Source: Clostridiales bacterium (GTDB lineage: Bacteria; Bacillota; Clostridia; Lachnospirales; Lachnospiraceae). Taken from it: a stretch of 37,584 bases of DNA. Both the position numbers and the translations under genes were made by a program. Each line of letters starts with the position of its first letter. The stretch's first letter is position 1. Below, in pieces: positions 17,627 to 26,445 of this stretch. The stretch lies in the NCBI GenBank assembly GCA_022778745.1, contig JALFSR010000101.1, positions 1 through 37,584 of the forward strand. The letters run 5' to 3'. The notes below the pieces were generated by a model. That model was not told the DNA's origin and did no database searches. It worked only from the letters and a program-made list of their open reading frames with translations.

Positions 17627-18466
17627 TTATCTTTGGCTGTTTTTTGCAGCACGAATAACATGTTGTGCCAAAACAGAAGTTGTCACTGTTCCAACTCCGC
17701 CTGGAACTGGTGTTGCCAATGACGCCTTATCCAAAATCGTATCCAAGTTGACATCTCCGCAAAGTTTATTATTTTCATCCATATTAATACCGACATCAAT
17801 GACAATCGCATTCGTTCCAATGTACTGTTCATCAACCATTTTTGCTTTTCCAGCTGCTGCAACAACGATTTCAGCATTGCGGCATACATTTGGCATATCA
17901 ACCGTTCTCGTATGGCATACCGTTACTGTCGCATTCTTTTTCATTAATAACATCGCAAGCGGCTTTCCTACAACTAAGCTTCTTCCTATTACACTTACTC
18001 GTTTCCCTGTTAAATCAATCTGTGCAAAATCGATCATTTCCATCACTGCTTCTGCTGTACATGGTGCAAAACCTGAATCATCGCCAGCAAATACTTTCGC
18101 CATATTTGCTGGGCTGATTCCATCTACATCCTTGTTTGGATCAATTGTATTTTCCACAAGCTTCTCATCAAGATGTTTTGGCAGTGGACGAAGCACTAGA
18201 ATTCCATCAATATCTGGATTTGTATTAATTGCATGAAATTGCTCAAAAAATGATTCATTTGTAATATCAGCTGGAAACACATACGATTCACACGCAATTC
18301 CAATTCCCTGCATCCGCTTTTTTGCTCCTCTTTCATATGATAAATCGTCTGGACGTTCTCCTACACGGATAATTGCAAGTGTTGGAATACGTGGCAGCTG
18401 TGCCAATTGCTGCTGCATTCGTTCTTTCATTGCAGCAATAACTGCTGCACCTTTCAATAATTCCAT
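17627..18466 (-). CDS. folD: FolD-type methylene-tetrahydrofolate dehydrogenase, probably lacking cyclohydrolase residues
   Basis: At 279 residues this has the FolD fold, with the NADP-binding GRSLVVGKP near 165 and DVDG near 111. It should oxidise 5,10-methylene-THF to methenyl-THF. Two positions required for the cyclohydrolase step in studied bifunctional enzymes differ. The lysine of YxxxK (human Lys56) aligns with Ala48 in SYERGAKK, and the glutamine of VQLPLP (human Gln100) is Leu92 in VLRPLP. The next gene upstream, fchA, encodes a separate cyclohydrolase, which would supply the missing step. Whether the cyclohydrolase activity is truly absent is inference from alignment by eye. It begins 37 bp after fchA. 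Confidence 0.93.
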   Translation of the reverse strand: MELLKGAAVIAAMKERMQQQLAQLPRIPTLAIIRVGERPDDLSYERGAKKRMQGIGIACESYVFPADITNESFFEQFHAINTNPDIDGILVLRPLPKHLDEKLVENTIDPNKDVDGISPANMAKVFAGDDSGFAPCTAEAVMEMIDFAQIDLTGKRVSVIGRSLVVGKPLAMLLMKKNATVTVCHTRTVDMPNVCRNAEIVVAAAGKAKMVDEQYIGTNAIVIDVGINMDENNKLCGDVNLDTILDKASLATPVPGGVGTVTTSVLAQHVIRAAKNSQR

Positions 18467-18503
18467 ATTGTCTCCTCTCTTAATTCATTATCACAATACA
18501 TTT

Positions 18504-19136
18504 TTATTTTCTAATTTCTTTCATTACAATATCAAAAACTGCATCTGCCCGTCTCACTCCATCTTCAATCAATTTATCGCAACGACTATTTAATTGTTGA
18601 GCTCTTTCTCTGTCTTTCATCAATTTTGTATTGATAAATACATTCAGCGATGCACCAAGCAATGCACTACGGCAAAATTGTACGCCGACTCCAGCATCAC
18701 TTACCGCAAGCCTGCTTCCCTTTTCTGCCATTACTTCTAATATAGAAATTGCTTCTGACACTGTTTCCATAATTTCAAGGGGAACAAGGCTTGCTTTCCA
18801 CAACGCCTCTTCCATCACTTGATTTCGATAACAGAGCTGTTCCTCTGTCTCTTTTGGAAGTCCATATGCTTTTGATAATGGTTCAAATGCCTCAGCATCT
18901 TTATCAATCAATTCAAGCAGCTGTTTCTGAATCTGTTCAGCTTCTTCCATCTGTGCGCGAATTTGTTCTTCCACTTCTTTATATTTCTTTTTTCCAACTG
19001 TTAAATTTCCGACCATACTTGCAAGTGCTGTTCCAATGGCACCAGTCAAAGCTGAGGCACCGCCTCCTCCTGGAACGGCTGCCTTTGAAGCAAGTACGTC
19101 TATAAACTGTTCAATTTCCATTGTCTTTGCATTCAT
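18504..19136 (-). CDS. fchA: Methenyl-tetrahydrofolate cyclohydrolase / cyclodeaminase family protein
   Basis: A 210-residue, all-helical protein of the formiminotransferase-cyclodeaminase family (FtcD C-terminal domain, FchA). The glycine-rich PGGGGASAL loop near residue 22 and ASMVGNLTVGKKKY are diagnostic. FchA hydrolyses 5,10-methenyl-THF to 10-formyl-THF; a true cyclodeaminase acting on formimino-THF is the alternative. The first ATG (19142) is one base from the GGAG site; the next ATG at 19136 has seven-base spacing and is preferred. It sits directly before folD, forming a two-enzyme pathway from methylene- to formyl-THF. Confidence 0.88.
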   Translation of the reverse strand: MNAKTMEIEQFIDVLASKAAVPGGGGASALTGAIGTALASMVGNLTVGKKKYKEVEEQIRAQMEEAEQIQKQLLELIDKDAEAFEPLSKAYGLPKETEEQLCYRNQVMEEALWKASLVPLEIMETVSEAISILEVMAEKGSRLAVSDAGVGVQFCRSALLGASLNVFINTKLMKDRERAQQLNSRCDKLIEDGVRRADAVFDIVMKEIRK

Positions 19137-19151
19137 CGCCATTCTCCTTTT

Positions 19152-19964
19152 CTATTTCCCACATATCGTATCAAGTAGCTGCCTTATCGTATCAAATTGC
19201 CATGTCGGAGCATATTCAGTCTGTTCGCAGTCTTCTTTTTTTGCCTCTCCAGTAAACACAACCGCAGTATCTACTCCAGCATTAATTCCTACTGCAATAT
19301 CTGTATAAAGCCGATCTCCTACAACTATTGTCTGTTCTTTTGAAAATCCTGTCTGTTTCATAGAAATATCTGCAATAATTGGATTTGGTTTGCCTAAAAA
19401 CTGTGGCATCCGCTTCACTGCACAAGAAAGCATCGTACAAATTGCACCACAATCAGGCACACTCCCAAATGTTGTCGGACAGCATAAATCTGGGTTAGTT
19501 GCCAAATATACAATATTTGGATCAGTAAGCAGAAGGCAGGCATCTTCTAACTTCTGATATGTCAATTCATTGTCAAATCCAACTAATACAACTTGGATTC
19601 TTCCCTGCAGCTTTGTTGTCACATCAAATCCCCAGCTAGAAAGTTCTTTGACAAACGAATTCGTCCCTACTACATAAATTTTATCATGTCTATGATGTTT
19701 ATCTAAATATAGACAAGTAGCATACGACGCTGTAATAAAATCCGACTGCTCTGTCTTTATATTCCATTTGGCAAACTTTTTTATATAGTCTTCTCTGCTC
19801 TTTGTTGAATTATTTGTAATATAAATCGCTTTTCCGCCAATACTACAAATATATTCTAACAATTCTTTTGTACCGTCAAACAATTTCTGATCCATCGCAA
19901 TTGTTCCATCAATATCAAACAAAAACAATTTTTTCTGTTTTAATTGACTAGCTGCCCTCTCCAT
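19152..19964 (-). CDS. HAD superfamily IIA phosphatase (NagD-like)
   Basis: A 270-residue cytoplasmic phosphatase. Motif I is FDIDGTI (nucleophile Asp17), motif II YITNNSTKS near 48, and motif III/IV VVGDRLYTDI with GKPNP upstream, the pattern of the NagD/pNPPase/phosphoglycolate phosphatase subgroup with a C2 cap. The natural substrate is not evident. GGAGGG precedes the ATG. It lies between citrate synthase (16 bp upstream) and fchA (9-15 bp downstream), so it belongs to that operon. Confidence 0.88.
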   Translation of the reverse strand: MERAASQLKQKKLFLFDIDGTIAMDQKLFDGTKELLEYICSIGGKAIYITNNSTKSREDYIKKFAKWNIKTEQSDFITASYATCLYLDKHHRHDKIYVVGTNSFVKELSSWGFDVTTKLQGRIQVVLVGFDNELTYQKLEDACLLLTDPNIVYLATNPDLCCPTTFGSVPDCGAICTMLSCAVKRMPQFLGKPNPIIADISMKQTGFSKEQTIVVGDRLYTDIAVGINAGVDTAVVFTGEAKKEDCEQTEYAPTWQFDTIRQLLDTICGK

Positions 19965-19980
19965 ACACCCTCCATTTACA

Positions 19981-21348
19981 TCAAGAACGATCTTTCATCT
20001 CAATATACTCTCTGGAATCTAATATATTTCGGTATGCTGGACGAATAATCTTTCCTTCGTTAATTAATTCTTCAATTCGATGTGCACTCCATCCTGAAAT
20101 TCTTGCAATTGCAAAAATTGGAGTGAATAATTCCATTGGAAGTCCTAACATTCGATATACAAAACCACTATAGAAGTCTACATTAGCACTAACCCCTTTA
20201 TAAATTTTTCTTTCTTCTTTAATTAAATCAGAAGAAAGATGTTCTACTCGATTAAATAGCTCAAATTCTTCCTCGCATCCTTTTTCTACTGATAATCGTT
20301 TTACAAATCCTTTGAAAATCTGTGCTCTTGGGTCAGAAATAGAATAAACGGCATGTCCCATACCATAAATTAATCCAGCTTTATCAAATGCTTCTTTATG
20401 AAGCAATGCACGAAGATAATTTCTCAAAGCATCTTCATCTTCCCAATTAGTTACATGCTGTTTTAAATCATCAAACATCTGAACAACTTTAATATTGGCA
20501 CCACCATGTTTTGGTCCTTTCAATGAACCGAGTGATGCAACAACTGCAGAATATGTGTCAGTTCCAGATGATGAAACAACATGGGTTGTAAAGGTAGAGT
20601 TATTACCACCACCATGCTCTGCATGAAGCACAAGCGCAATATCCAAAATCTTTGCTTCAAGCTCTGTATAACTGCTGTCTGGACGCAGTAAGCGGAGAAT
20701 ATTTTCCGCAGTAGAAAGCTTTGGATCTGGTGTATGAATAATCAGGCTCATTCCTTTATGATAATGCTGATATGCCTGATAACTATAAACTGCCAATAAT
20801 GGAAACTGTGCAATTAACTGAAGACACTGACGTACTACATTTGGAATACTTGTATCGTCTGGACGTTCATCATAAGAATACAGCATTAAAACGCCCCTTG
20901 CCAATGCATTCATAATATTTTTACTCGGTGATTTCATAATCACATCTCTTACAAATGATGGCGGAAGCGTCCGATATGTGCCAAGTGTCTCAATAAATTC
21001 GTTTAATTCCTTTTGTGAAGGCAGTTTTCCAAACATAAGAAGATATGTAATCTCCTCAAATCCTAAGCTTGTCTCTGGTGAAAAACCCTTTACAATATCC
21101 TCTACATTATATCCACGATAAAATAATTCTCCCTTGCATGGAACCATCTTTCCATCAATCATATTATAGGCTTTTACATCGGCAATCTCTGTTAAACCTG
21201 CCAATACACCTTTTCCACTAATATCACGAAGACCTCTTTTTACTTCATATTTTGCATATAAATTGGGATCAATCTGCCCATTTTCGATACATAGATTTGT
21301 TAATTTCTGAATTTCTGGTGTGATAGCTGAATAAAAATTTGAACTCAT
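19981..21348 (-). CDS. gltA: Citrate synthase
   Basis: Condenses acetyl-CoA and oxaloacetate to citrate, the entry to the oxidative branch leading to glutamate. The 455-residue protein has the family's active-site segments: HAEHGGGNNSTFTTHVV near residue 245, GPKHGGAN near 285, and GMGHAVYSISDPRA near 325. Methylcitrate synthase is possible but the long clostridial type usually acts on acetyl-CoA. It heads the unit with the HAD phosphatase, fchA, folD and ygiQ. AAGGAG stands eight bases before the ATG. Confidence 0.94.
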   Translation of the reverse strand: MSSNFYSAITPEIQKLTNLCIENGQIDPNLYAKYEVKRGLRDISGKGVLAGLTEIADVKAYNMIDGKMVPCKGELFYRGYNVEDIVKGFSPETSLGFEEITYLLMFGKLPSQKELNEFIETLGTYRTLPPSFVRDVIMKSPSKNIMNALARGVLMLYSYDERPDDTSIPNVVRQCLQLIAQFPLLAVYSYQAYQHYHKGMSLIIHTPDPKLSTAENILRLLRPDSSYTELEAKILDIALVLHAEHGGGNNSTFTTHVVSSSGTDTYSAVVASLGSLKGPKHGGANIKVVQMFDDLKQHVTNWEDEDALRNYLRALLHKEAFDKAGLIYGMGHAVYSISDPRAQIFKGFVKRLSVEKGCEEEFELFNRVEHLSSDLIKEERKIYKGVSANVDFYSGFVYRMLGLPMELFTPIFAIARISGWSAHRIEELINEGKIIRPAYRNILDSREYIEMKDRS

Positions 21349-21668
21349 AAAGTTGTCTCCTTTCTTCTCGACAGTCAGATTTCACTGAATAAGATGTGCA
21401 AAACAATTGATCTATATCTGCTTAGCTAAATGCAGATCAAACAATACATAATTCTATGATTCTCTTTTTCTATTAGTTTACACAAATACTATTCATTTAC
21501 AATTACCAACTTTTACATTTATTTTTCTAAATTATTATACCATATTTTTTTAAAAAAGATGTAATCAAGTTGTGACTTTTTAATAAACATTTTCTTAAAT
21601 TTTCAATTACTTCTCTCGTAGATCAACTCAAATCCAATATATTTTTCTTTTTTTACATATAGTGTAAA
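21349..21668 (-). promoter_or_regulatory. Citrate synthase upstream region with extended -10 promoter
   Basis: The minus strand carries TGGTATAAT (-10 at 21534-21539), an extended -10 element without a good -35. Start near 21527 gives a leader of about 180 nt, which contains a hairpin near 21388-21426 made from TTGATCTGC and the GCAGAT/AGATCAA side. The rest of this AT-rich stretch holds no reading frame. Confidence 0.5.
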
Positions 21669-21710
21669 AGGCGCGTACCAGTTTGACCAACATAATAAGT
21701 TTACGCGCCT
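21666..21710 (-). terminator. Terminator of the P-type ATPase gene
   Basis: AGGCGCGTA (21669-21677) and TACGCGCCT (21702-21710) form a perfect 9-bp GC-rich stem. On the minus strand it is followed by TTTTACAC, just after the ATPase stop codon. Confidence 0.75.
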
Positions 21711-21731
21711 CTGCAATCCTGTCATAAAAAC

Positions 21732-24155
21732 TTAATCGATATCATCGTCACGTTTTCCATATAACAATTCGTCTTCTTCTTTTGCACTCATACTTAAAAT
21801 ACTTGCATTACTCAGTCTGTGCCGTTCATCTATTTTCTTTAATATATACTCATACAACTGTGACATTGCATCGATCCCTGTTGGTGCAAAATTAATTACA
21901 ATTAATAATAAAATTACTGCATTGAAATTAATGCCGCCTAGCTCTAATATTTTTTGAAAAATTACAAGACAGAGCATATACAATACCTGCATACTATAGA
22001 TAACAATTTTTCGATATTTGGTAAGCGGAGAGTATACTTTTTTTAATGTAATCATATAAAGCCATCCCGTTGTAAGCACGCAAATCGTTGTAATCATCGT
22101 ATTTGTACACTGCAAAAATCCTCCAACTGTACTAAATATAACAATTGAAATGGAAATCACTGCTGCTGTCGGAAATGCCCTTCCAAATACATCTTTCAAA
22201 AAATTCTTTTTAATCGGCTCAAAGCTTGGCTCCTGCTGGAGCAAAAATCCTGGAAATCCTACCGCACAGGAACTAATAACCGAAAGCTGTATTGGCTGAA
22301 ATGGATACTCTTGTCCAAAAAAGATTGTAATAATCGCTAATACTGCTGAAAATATCGTTTTTATCAAAAACATAGATGCCGCATTGCGAATATTATTAAT
22401 CACTCGGCGTCCCTCATTTACAATATGAGGCATTGATGCAAAATTAGAGTCTAACAATACTAAATTTGCAATATTTTTTGCCGCCTCACTTCCCGATGCC
22501 ATTGCAATACTGCAATCTGCCTCTTTCAACGCTAATACATCGTTGACACCATCTCCCGTCATCGCAACCGTATGCCCTTCTGCCTTTAATAATGTCACCA
22601 TCTGCTTTTTTTGTTTCGGAGTCACACGTCCAAATACTGAACATGTCTGCAATGCTTTGGCAATTTCCTCTTCATTTTTCAGTGTCGATGCATCCACATA
22701 CTGTTCTGCCTCTTCTAATCCTGCTTTTTGTGCTACTGCCGCAACAGTTACTGGATCATCCCCAGAAATTATTTTTAATTTTACACCTTGTTTTTTAAAA
22801 TAATCTAATGTGCGCGGTGCCTCAGTTCTAATTACATCTGTCATCATGATCAATGCACATGGTTCCAAATCATCTGGACATTTTTCAGAATCGGATTCTT
22901 TTGAACTATGTGCCAATACAATAATACGATATCCTTTTGATGCATGGTTAGCTGCAATTTCTTTTAACTGTTCCTGTCCTTCTGGAAATAAGAATTGAAT
23001 CGCTCCGATTAAATACGTACCATATTCTCGAAATGACACTCCACTGTATTTTCGGTCTGAAGAAAATGGAATCACATATCCTGGTGTCATCGTATGTTTT
23101 TCATCAAATTCCTGTTTCAACGCCTGAAATGTCGCATTGTCATCTTTTAAAGCTGCAACAATATTACCCATAACTTCATCGACATCTGTAATTCCGTCAA
23201 TATTTTCTATTTGCTCCACACAAATATTGCCTTCTGTAATTGTACCAGTCTTATCTAAGCAAAGAACATCTACTCTTGCCAATGTCTCAATACAATATAA
23301 TTCCTGTACTAATGTTTTTCGCTGTGCAAGGCGCATAACTCCAATTGTCAATGCAACACTTGTTAATAATACTAGTCCCTCTGGAATCATTCCAAGCACC
23401 GCTGCCACTGTATTTAATGTTGCCTCTTTATAACCTAAATCAGCAATAAAAAATTGTTTGCAGAATAATCCAACGCCAACTGGTACAATAATCATACTAA
23501 CTATTTTTAAAATTTGATTAATACAGTTACGAAGTTCCGAATTATGCTTTTTAAACTGTTTTGCCTCTGTCGTAATTTGCTCCATATAGTTGTCTTTTCC
23601 TACATGAATTACTTTACAAAGTGCACGCCCTGCGGTTACAAAACTTCCTGAAAAAACTTCTAAACCAGCTCGCTTTGGAACTGCATCGGATTCTCCTGTC
23701 AACAATGATTCATTCGCTTCAATATTTCCTTCTATCACAACTGCATCCGCTGGAATCTGATCTCCATTTTTTAGCAATATCAGATCATCCAACACAATTT
23801 CTTCAACTGGAATTTCCTTCTTCTTTCCATCTCGAATTACTGTTGCTTTACTTGCCGTCAATATAGCTAGTTTATCCAATACTTTTTTGGTACGTAACTC
23901 TTGTACAATACCAATAATCGTGTTAACTCCTACTACGACAATGAAAAACATATTTTTTAAAGATCCCGTTGTAATGACACATATAAATAAAACTAAATTG
24001 ATAAAATTAAAAAATGTTAATACATTTGACTTTACAATCTGTTTTACGGAACGTGTTGTCTGATTATCTGTTTTATTTACGTTTCCCTGTTCTATTCTTT
24101 GCTGAACTTCTGCCTCTCTTAGTCCCACAAACAACTTTTTTTTTCCCTGTGGCAT
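21732..24155 (-). CDS. P-type cation-transporting ATPase (CtpE-like, probably Ca2+)
   Basis: An 807-residue membrane pump. The actuator motif is LLTGES, the phosphorylation site CLDKTGTITEG (near residue 300) and the hinge MTGDGVNDVLALKEADCSIAMASG. The transmembrane site before the phosphorylation domain reads MIPEGLVLL, the PEGL form found in P2-like pumps related to mycobacterial CtpE, which has been linked to calcium; ion specificity here is inference. Hydrophobic stretches give about ten membrane helices in the usual 2+2+6 pattern. No heavy-metal CPC motif or metal-binding N-domain is present. ATG 24173 is possible, but GGAGG six bases before ATG 24155 decides the start. Confidence 0.9.
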   Translation of the reverse strand: MPQGKKKLFVGLREAEVQQRIEQGNVNKTDNQTTRSVKQIVKSNVLTFFNFINLVLFICVITTGSLKNMFFIVVVGVNTIIGIVQELRTKKVLDKLAILTASKATVIRDGKKKEIPVEEIVLDDLILLKNGDQIPADAVVIEGNIEANESLLTGESDAVPKRAGLEVFSGSFVTAGRALCKVIHVGKDNYMEQITTEAKQFKKHNSELRNCINQILKIVSMIIVPVGVGLFCKQFFIADLGYKEATLNTVAAVLGMIPEGLVLLTSVALTIGVMRLAQRKTLVQELYCIETLARVDVLCLDKTGTITEGNICVEQIENIDGITDVDEVMGNIVAALKDDNATFQALKQEFDEKHTMTPGYVIPFSSDRKYSGVSFREYGTYLIGAIQFLFPEGQEQLKEIAANHASKGYRIIVLAHSSKESDSEKCPDDLEPCALIMMTDVIRTEAPRTLDYFKKQGVKLKIISGDDPVTVAAVAQKAGLEEAEQYVDASTLKNEEEIAKALQTCSVFGRVTPKQKKQMVTLLKAEGHTVAMTGDGVNDVLALKEADCSIAMASGSEAAKNIANLVLLDSNFASMPHIVNEGRRVINNIRNAASMFLIKTIFSAVLAIITIFFGQEYPFQPIQLSVISSCAVGFPGFLLQQEPSFEPIKKNFLKDVFGRAFPTAAVISISIVIFSTVGGFLQCTNTMITTICVLTTGWLYMITLKKVYSPLTKYRKIVIYSMQVLYMLCLVIFQKILELGGINFNAVILLLIVINFAPTGIDAMSQLYEYILKKIDERHRLSNASILSMSAKEEDELLYGKRDDDID

Positions 24156-24169
24156 TTTTTCCTCCATGA

Positions 24170-24312
24170 TCAATCTCCAACACCGAAATCTGTATTTTCA
24201 TACAAGACTTCTACTGTTGGATCTTCTTTCAAATAAGCATAGGTTTTTGTGAACTACCCATCACAGAAAGATAATAAATATCTAACCTTTCTATAGCTTT
24301 CGGAAAGTTCTC
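24170..24312 (-). pseudogene. Possible frameshifted remnant of an unknown gene upstream of the ATPase
   Basis: Two short open stretches read like protein. One after TAG near 24314 gives KENFPKAIERLDIYYLSVMG; the other, in a different frame, gives TYAYLKEDPTVEVLYENTD and ends at TGA 24170. Joined by a frameshift near 24245 they would be the last 50 or so residues of a protein. I do not recognise the family, and chance open frames cannot be excluded. Confidence 0.25.
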
Positions 24313-24317
24313 TTTCT

Positions 24318-24326
24318 ATTATACCA
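24318..24326 (-). promoter_or_regulatory. Extended -10 promoter of the P-type ATPase
   Basis: TGGTATAAT on the minus strand (-10 at 24318-24323), the same extended form as upstream of citrate synthase, with a poor -35. It would give a leader of about 155 nt to ATG 24155. Confidence 0.45.
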
Positions 24327-24377
24327 TATATTTACTAAATATCTATCTTTTCAGTAATGATATAAGTCGCTTATATA

Positions 24378-24473
24378 GGGCTGTCGCAATAAGAGTGAGT
24401 CCTACAAGATATAATTATCTGTCCAAACTGGCATTACTATATCATGTATGATTTTAACTTAATGCGACACCCC
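24378..24473. mobile_element. MITE-like element with terminal inverted repeats
   Basis: GGGCTGTCGCAATAAG (24378-24393) and the reverse complement of 24458-24473, GGGGTGTCGCATTAAG, match at 14 of 16 positions and bound a 96-bp non-coding segment. The ends resemble those of transposase-encoding insertion sequences. No transposase is present and no clear target duplication was found, so a non-autonomous element or a relic is likely. Confidence 0.55.
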
Positions 24474-24514
24474 TTTTACGCTCTCAATTTATAAATGCCG
24501 TGAAACATTCGTTA

Positions 24515-25153
24515 TTATTTGTTACATTCCATATATGCAGGCAGTTTTCTTATATCGGACAGTGCCGGCAAATCATCTGAAACTGTGCCAAATCCATATG
24601 CTGCATAAACAAATGGAATATTTGCTTGTTTTGTTGCTTCATAATCCATATGCGTATCTCCTATGTAAATTGGCTGTTTTAGTCCATATGTCTTCATAAG
24701 GAGCTTTATATTCTCTCCCTTTTTCTTTCCTGTCTGACCCGAACACAAAAAACCCTGAAAATAGGTTCCAAGTTTATGATATTGTAAGAAACTCTCAATA
24801 TATCCACATTGGCAGTTACTTACAATAAACAATGGATATTGTTTAGAAAGGATTTTTAATACATCTTCCAATCCTTCATACAATTTTCCTCCGCTAGATG
24901 CAAGATAGCTGCATTCTTCCTCGCACATTGTATTTGTAATCTCTAATGCACGACTTTTTTCTATATTTGGAAATAATGCGACTGCAATTTCTTCTACAAC
25001 CATTCCCATAATACCTTTAATATCTTGATAGGTAATCGTACGATCAATATCAGGAAACCTTTCTTTCAATGTCTTAGACCAGGAATTTGCCACTTCTTCA
25101 CAAGAATCCCAAAGAGTTCCATCTAAATCAAAAATAATACTGTCTGCTCTCAT
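24515..25153 (-). CDS. HAD-superfamily hydrolase (phosphoglycolate phosphatase-like)
   Basis: A 212-residue cytoplasmic hydrolase with motif I FDLDGTLWDS (Asp9 nucleophile, Asp11), motif II FIVSNCQ, a conserved Lys in the segment GKKKGENI and motif IV YIGDTHMDYEA. The helical cap between motifs I and II places it with phosphoglycolate phosphatase and beta-phosphoglucomutase relatives; the substrate is unknown. It starts five bases after the sulfhydrylase stop and ends the PAP2-sulfhydrylase-HAD unit. Confidence 0.87.
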   Translation of the reverse strand: MRADSIIFDLDGTLWDSCEEVANSWSKTLKERFPDIDRTITYQDIKGIMGMVVEEIAVALFPNIEKSRALEITNTMCEEECSYLASSGGKLYEGLEDVLKILSKQYPLFIVSNCQCGYIESFLQYHKLGTYFQGFLCSGQTGKKKGENIKLLMKTYGLKQPIYIGDTHMDYEATKQANIPFVYAAYGFGTVSDDLPALSDIRKLPAYMECNK

Positions 25154-25158
25154 TGTTT

Positions 25159-26445
25159 TTATTTCTCCACTGCATCCAATGCCTGCTGAATATCTGCAAT
25201 AATATCATCTACATTTTCAATACCAACACTGAAACGAATTAAGTCTGGCTGTACACCTGCCTCAATTAACTGCTCATCTGTAAGCTGTCGATGTGTATGA
25301 CTTGCTGGATGCAGTACACAAGTACGTGCATCTGCTACGTGAGTAACAATGCATGCAAGTTTTAAATGATCCATAAAGTCAATGGAAAATTCTTTTCCGC
25401 CCTTTAAGCCAAATGCAATTACTCCACAGCTTCCATTTGGCATATATTTCTGTGCAAGATCATAGTACTTACTGCTCTTTAATCCTGGATAATTTACCCA
25501 TGCTACATGTTCATTTGCTTCCAAATATTCTGCTATTTTCTGTGCGTTTTCACAATGACGTGGCACACGAAGATGTAATGTTTCCAATCCTATATTTAAT
25601 AAAAATGCGTTTTGTGGAGACTGAATTGAACCTAAATCACGCATAATCTGTACAGTTGCTTTTGTAATATATGCTTTTTTTCCAAAACGCTCTGCATAAA
25701 TAATTCCATGATAAGAGTCATCTGGTGTTGTCAGTCCTGGGAATTTTTCTGCATGTGCCATCCAGTCAAAATTACCGCTGTCTACGATAGCGCCACCGAC
25801 TGACATTGCATGTCCATCCATATATTTTGTTGTGGAATGTGTGACAATATCTGCACCAAATTCAAATGGACGACAATTAATTGGTGTAGCAAATGTATTA
25901 TCAACAATCAATGGAACACCATGTTTATGTGCGATATTAGCAAATTTTTCAATATCAAGTACAACTAATGACGGATTTGAAATCGTCTCCGCGAATACAG
26001 CTTTTGTATTTGGGCGGAATGCCTGTTCCAATTCTTCTTCGGAAGCATCTGAATTAACTAATGTAACTTCGATTCCAAGCTTTTTCATCGTCACTGTAAA
26101 TAAATTCGATGTTCCTCCATAAATCGTAGCCGCACTTACAATATGATCACCGGATTCACAAATATTGAATACAGCATAGAAATTTGCTGCCTGTCCAGAA
26201 GATGTAAGCATCGCTGCTACACCGCCTTCCAACTCACAAATCTTTTGTGCTACAGCATCATTCGTAGGATTTTGTAATCTTGTATAAAAGTATCCTTCTG
26301 CTTCTAGGTCAAATAATTTTGCCATTTGTTCACTAGTATCATATTTGAATGTTGTACTTTGATAGATAGGAAGAACTCTTGGTTCTCCTTTTTTTGGCTT
26401 CCATCCTCCCTGGATGCACGTTGTTTCCATCTTATAATTACTCAT
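25159..26445 (-). CDS. metY: O-acetylhomoserine aminocarboxypropyltransferase (sulfhydrylase)
   Basis: A 428-residue PLP enzyme of the Cys/Met-metabolism family, which uses O-acetylhomoserine and sulfide or methanethiol to make homocysteine or methionine. The PLP lysine is Lys207 in HSTTKYMDGH. Other typical parts are PIYQSTTFKY near 27, the YTRLQNPTND loop near 54, and ATIYGGTSNLF near 106. Length and HGxxxSVGG favour the sulfhydrylase over cystathionine gamma-synthase. The open frame extends upstream into the PAP2 gene, but AGGAG is ten bases before ATG 26445 and homology starts there. Its ATG shares one base with the PAP2 stop (TGATG). Confidence 0.93.
   Translation of the reverse strand: MSNYKMETTCIQGGWKPKKGEPRVLPIYQSTTFKYDTSEQMAKLFDLEAEGYFYTRLQNPTNDAVAQKICELEGGVAAMLTSSGQAANFYAVFNICESGDHIVSAATIYGGTSNLFTVTMKKLGIEVTLVNSDASEEELEQAFRPNTKAVFAETISNPSLVVLDIEKFANIAHKHGVPLIVDNTFATPINCRPFEFGADIVTHSTTKYMDGHAMSVGGAIVDSGNFDWMAHAEKFPGLTTPDDSYHGIIYAERFGKKAYITKATVQIMRDLGSIQSPQNAFLLNIGLETLHLRVPRHCENAQKIAEYLEANEHVAWVNYPGLKSSKYYDLAQKYMPNGSCGVIAFGLKGGKEFSIDFMDHLKLACIVTHVADARTCVLHPASHTHRQLTDEQLIEAGVQPDLIRFSVGIENVDDIIADIQQALDAVEK

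Noticed and set aside
17616-18236. 206-codon frame antisense to folD
   Set aside because: Shadow of folD; composition is not natural and no start signals are present.
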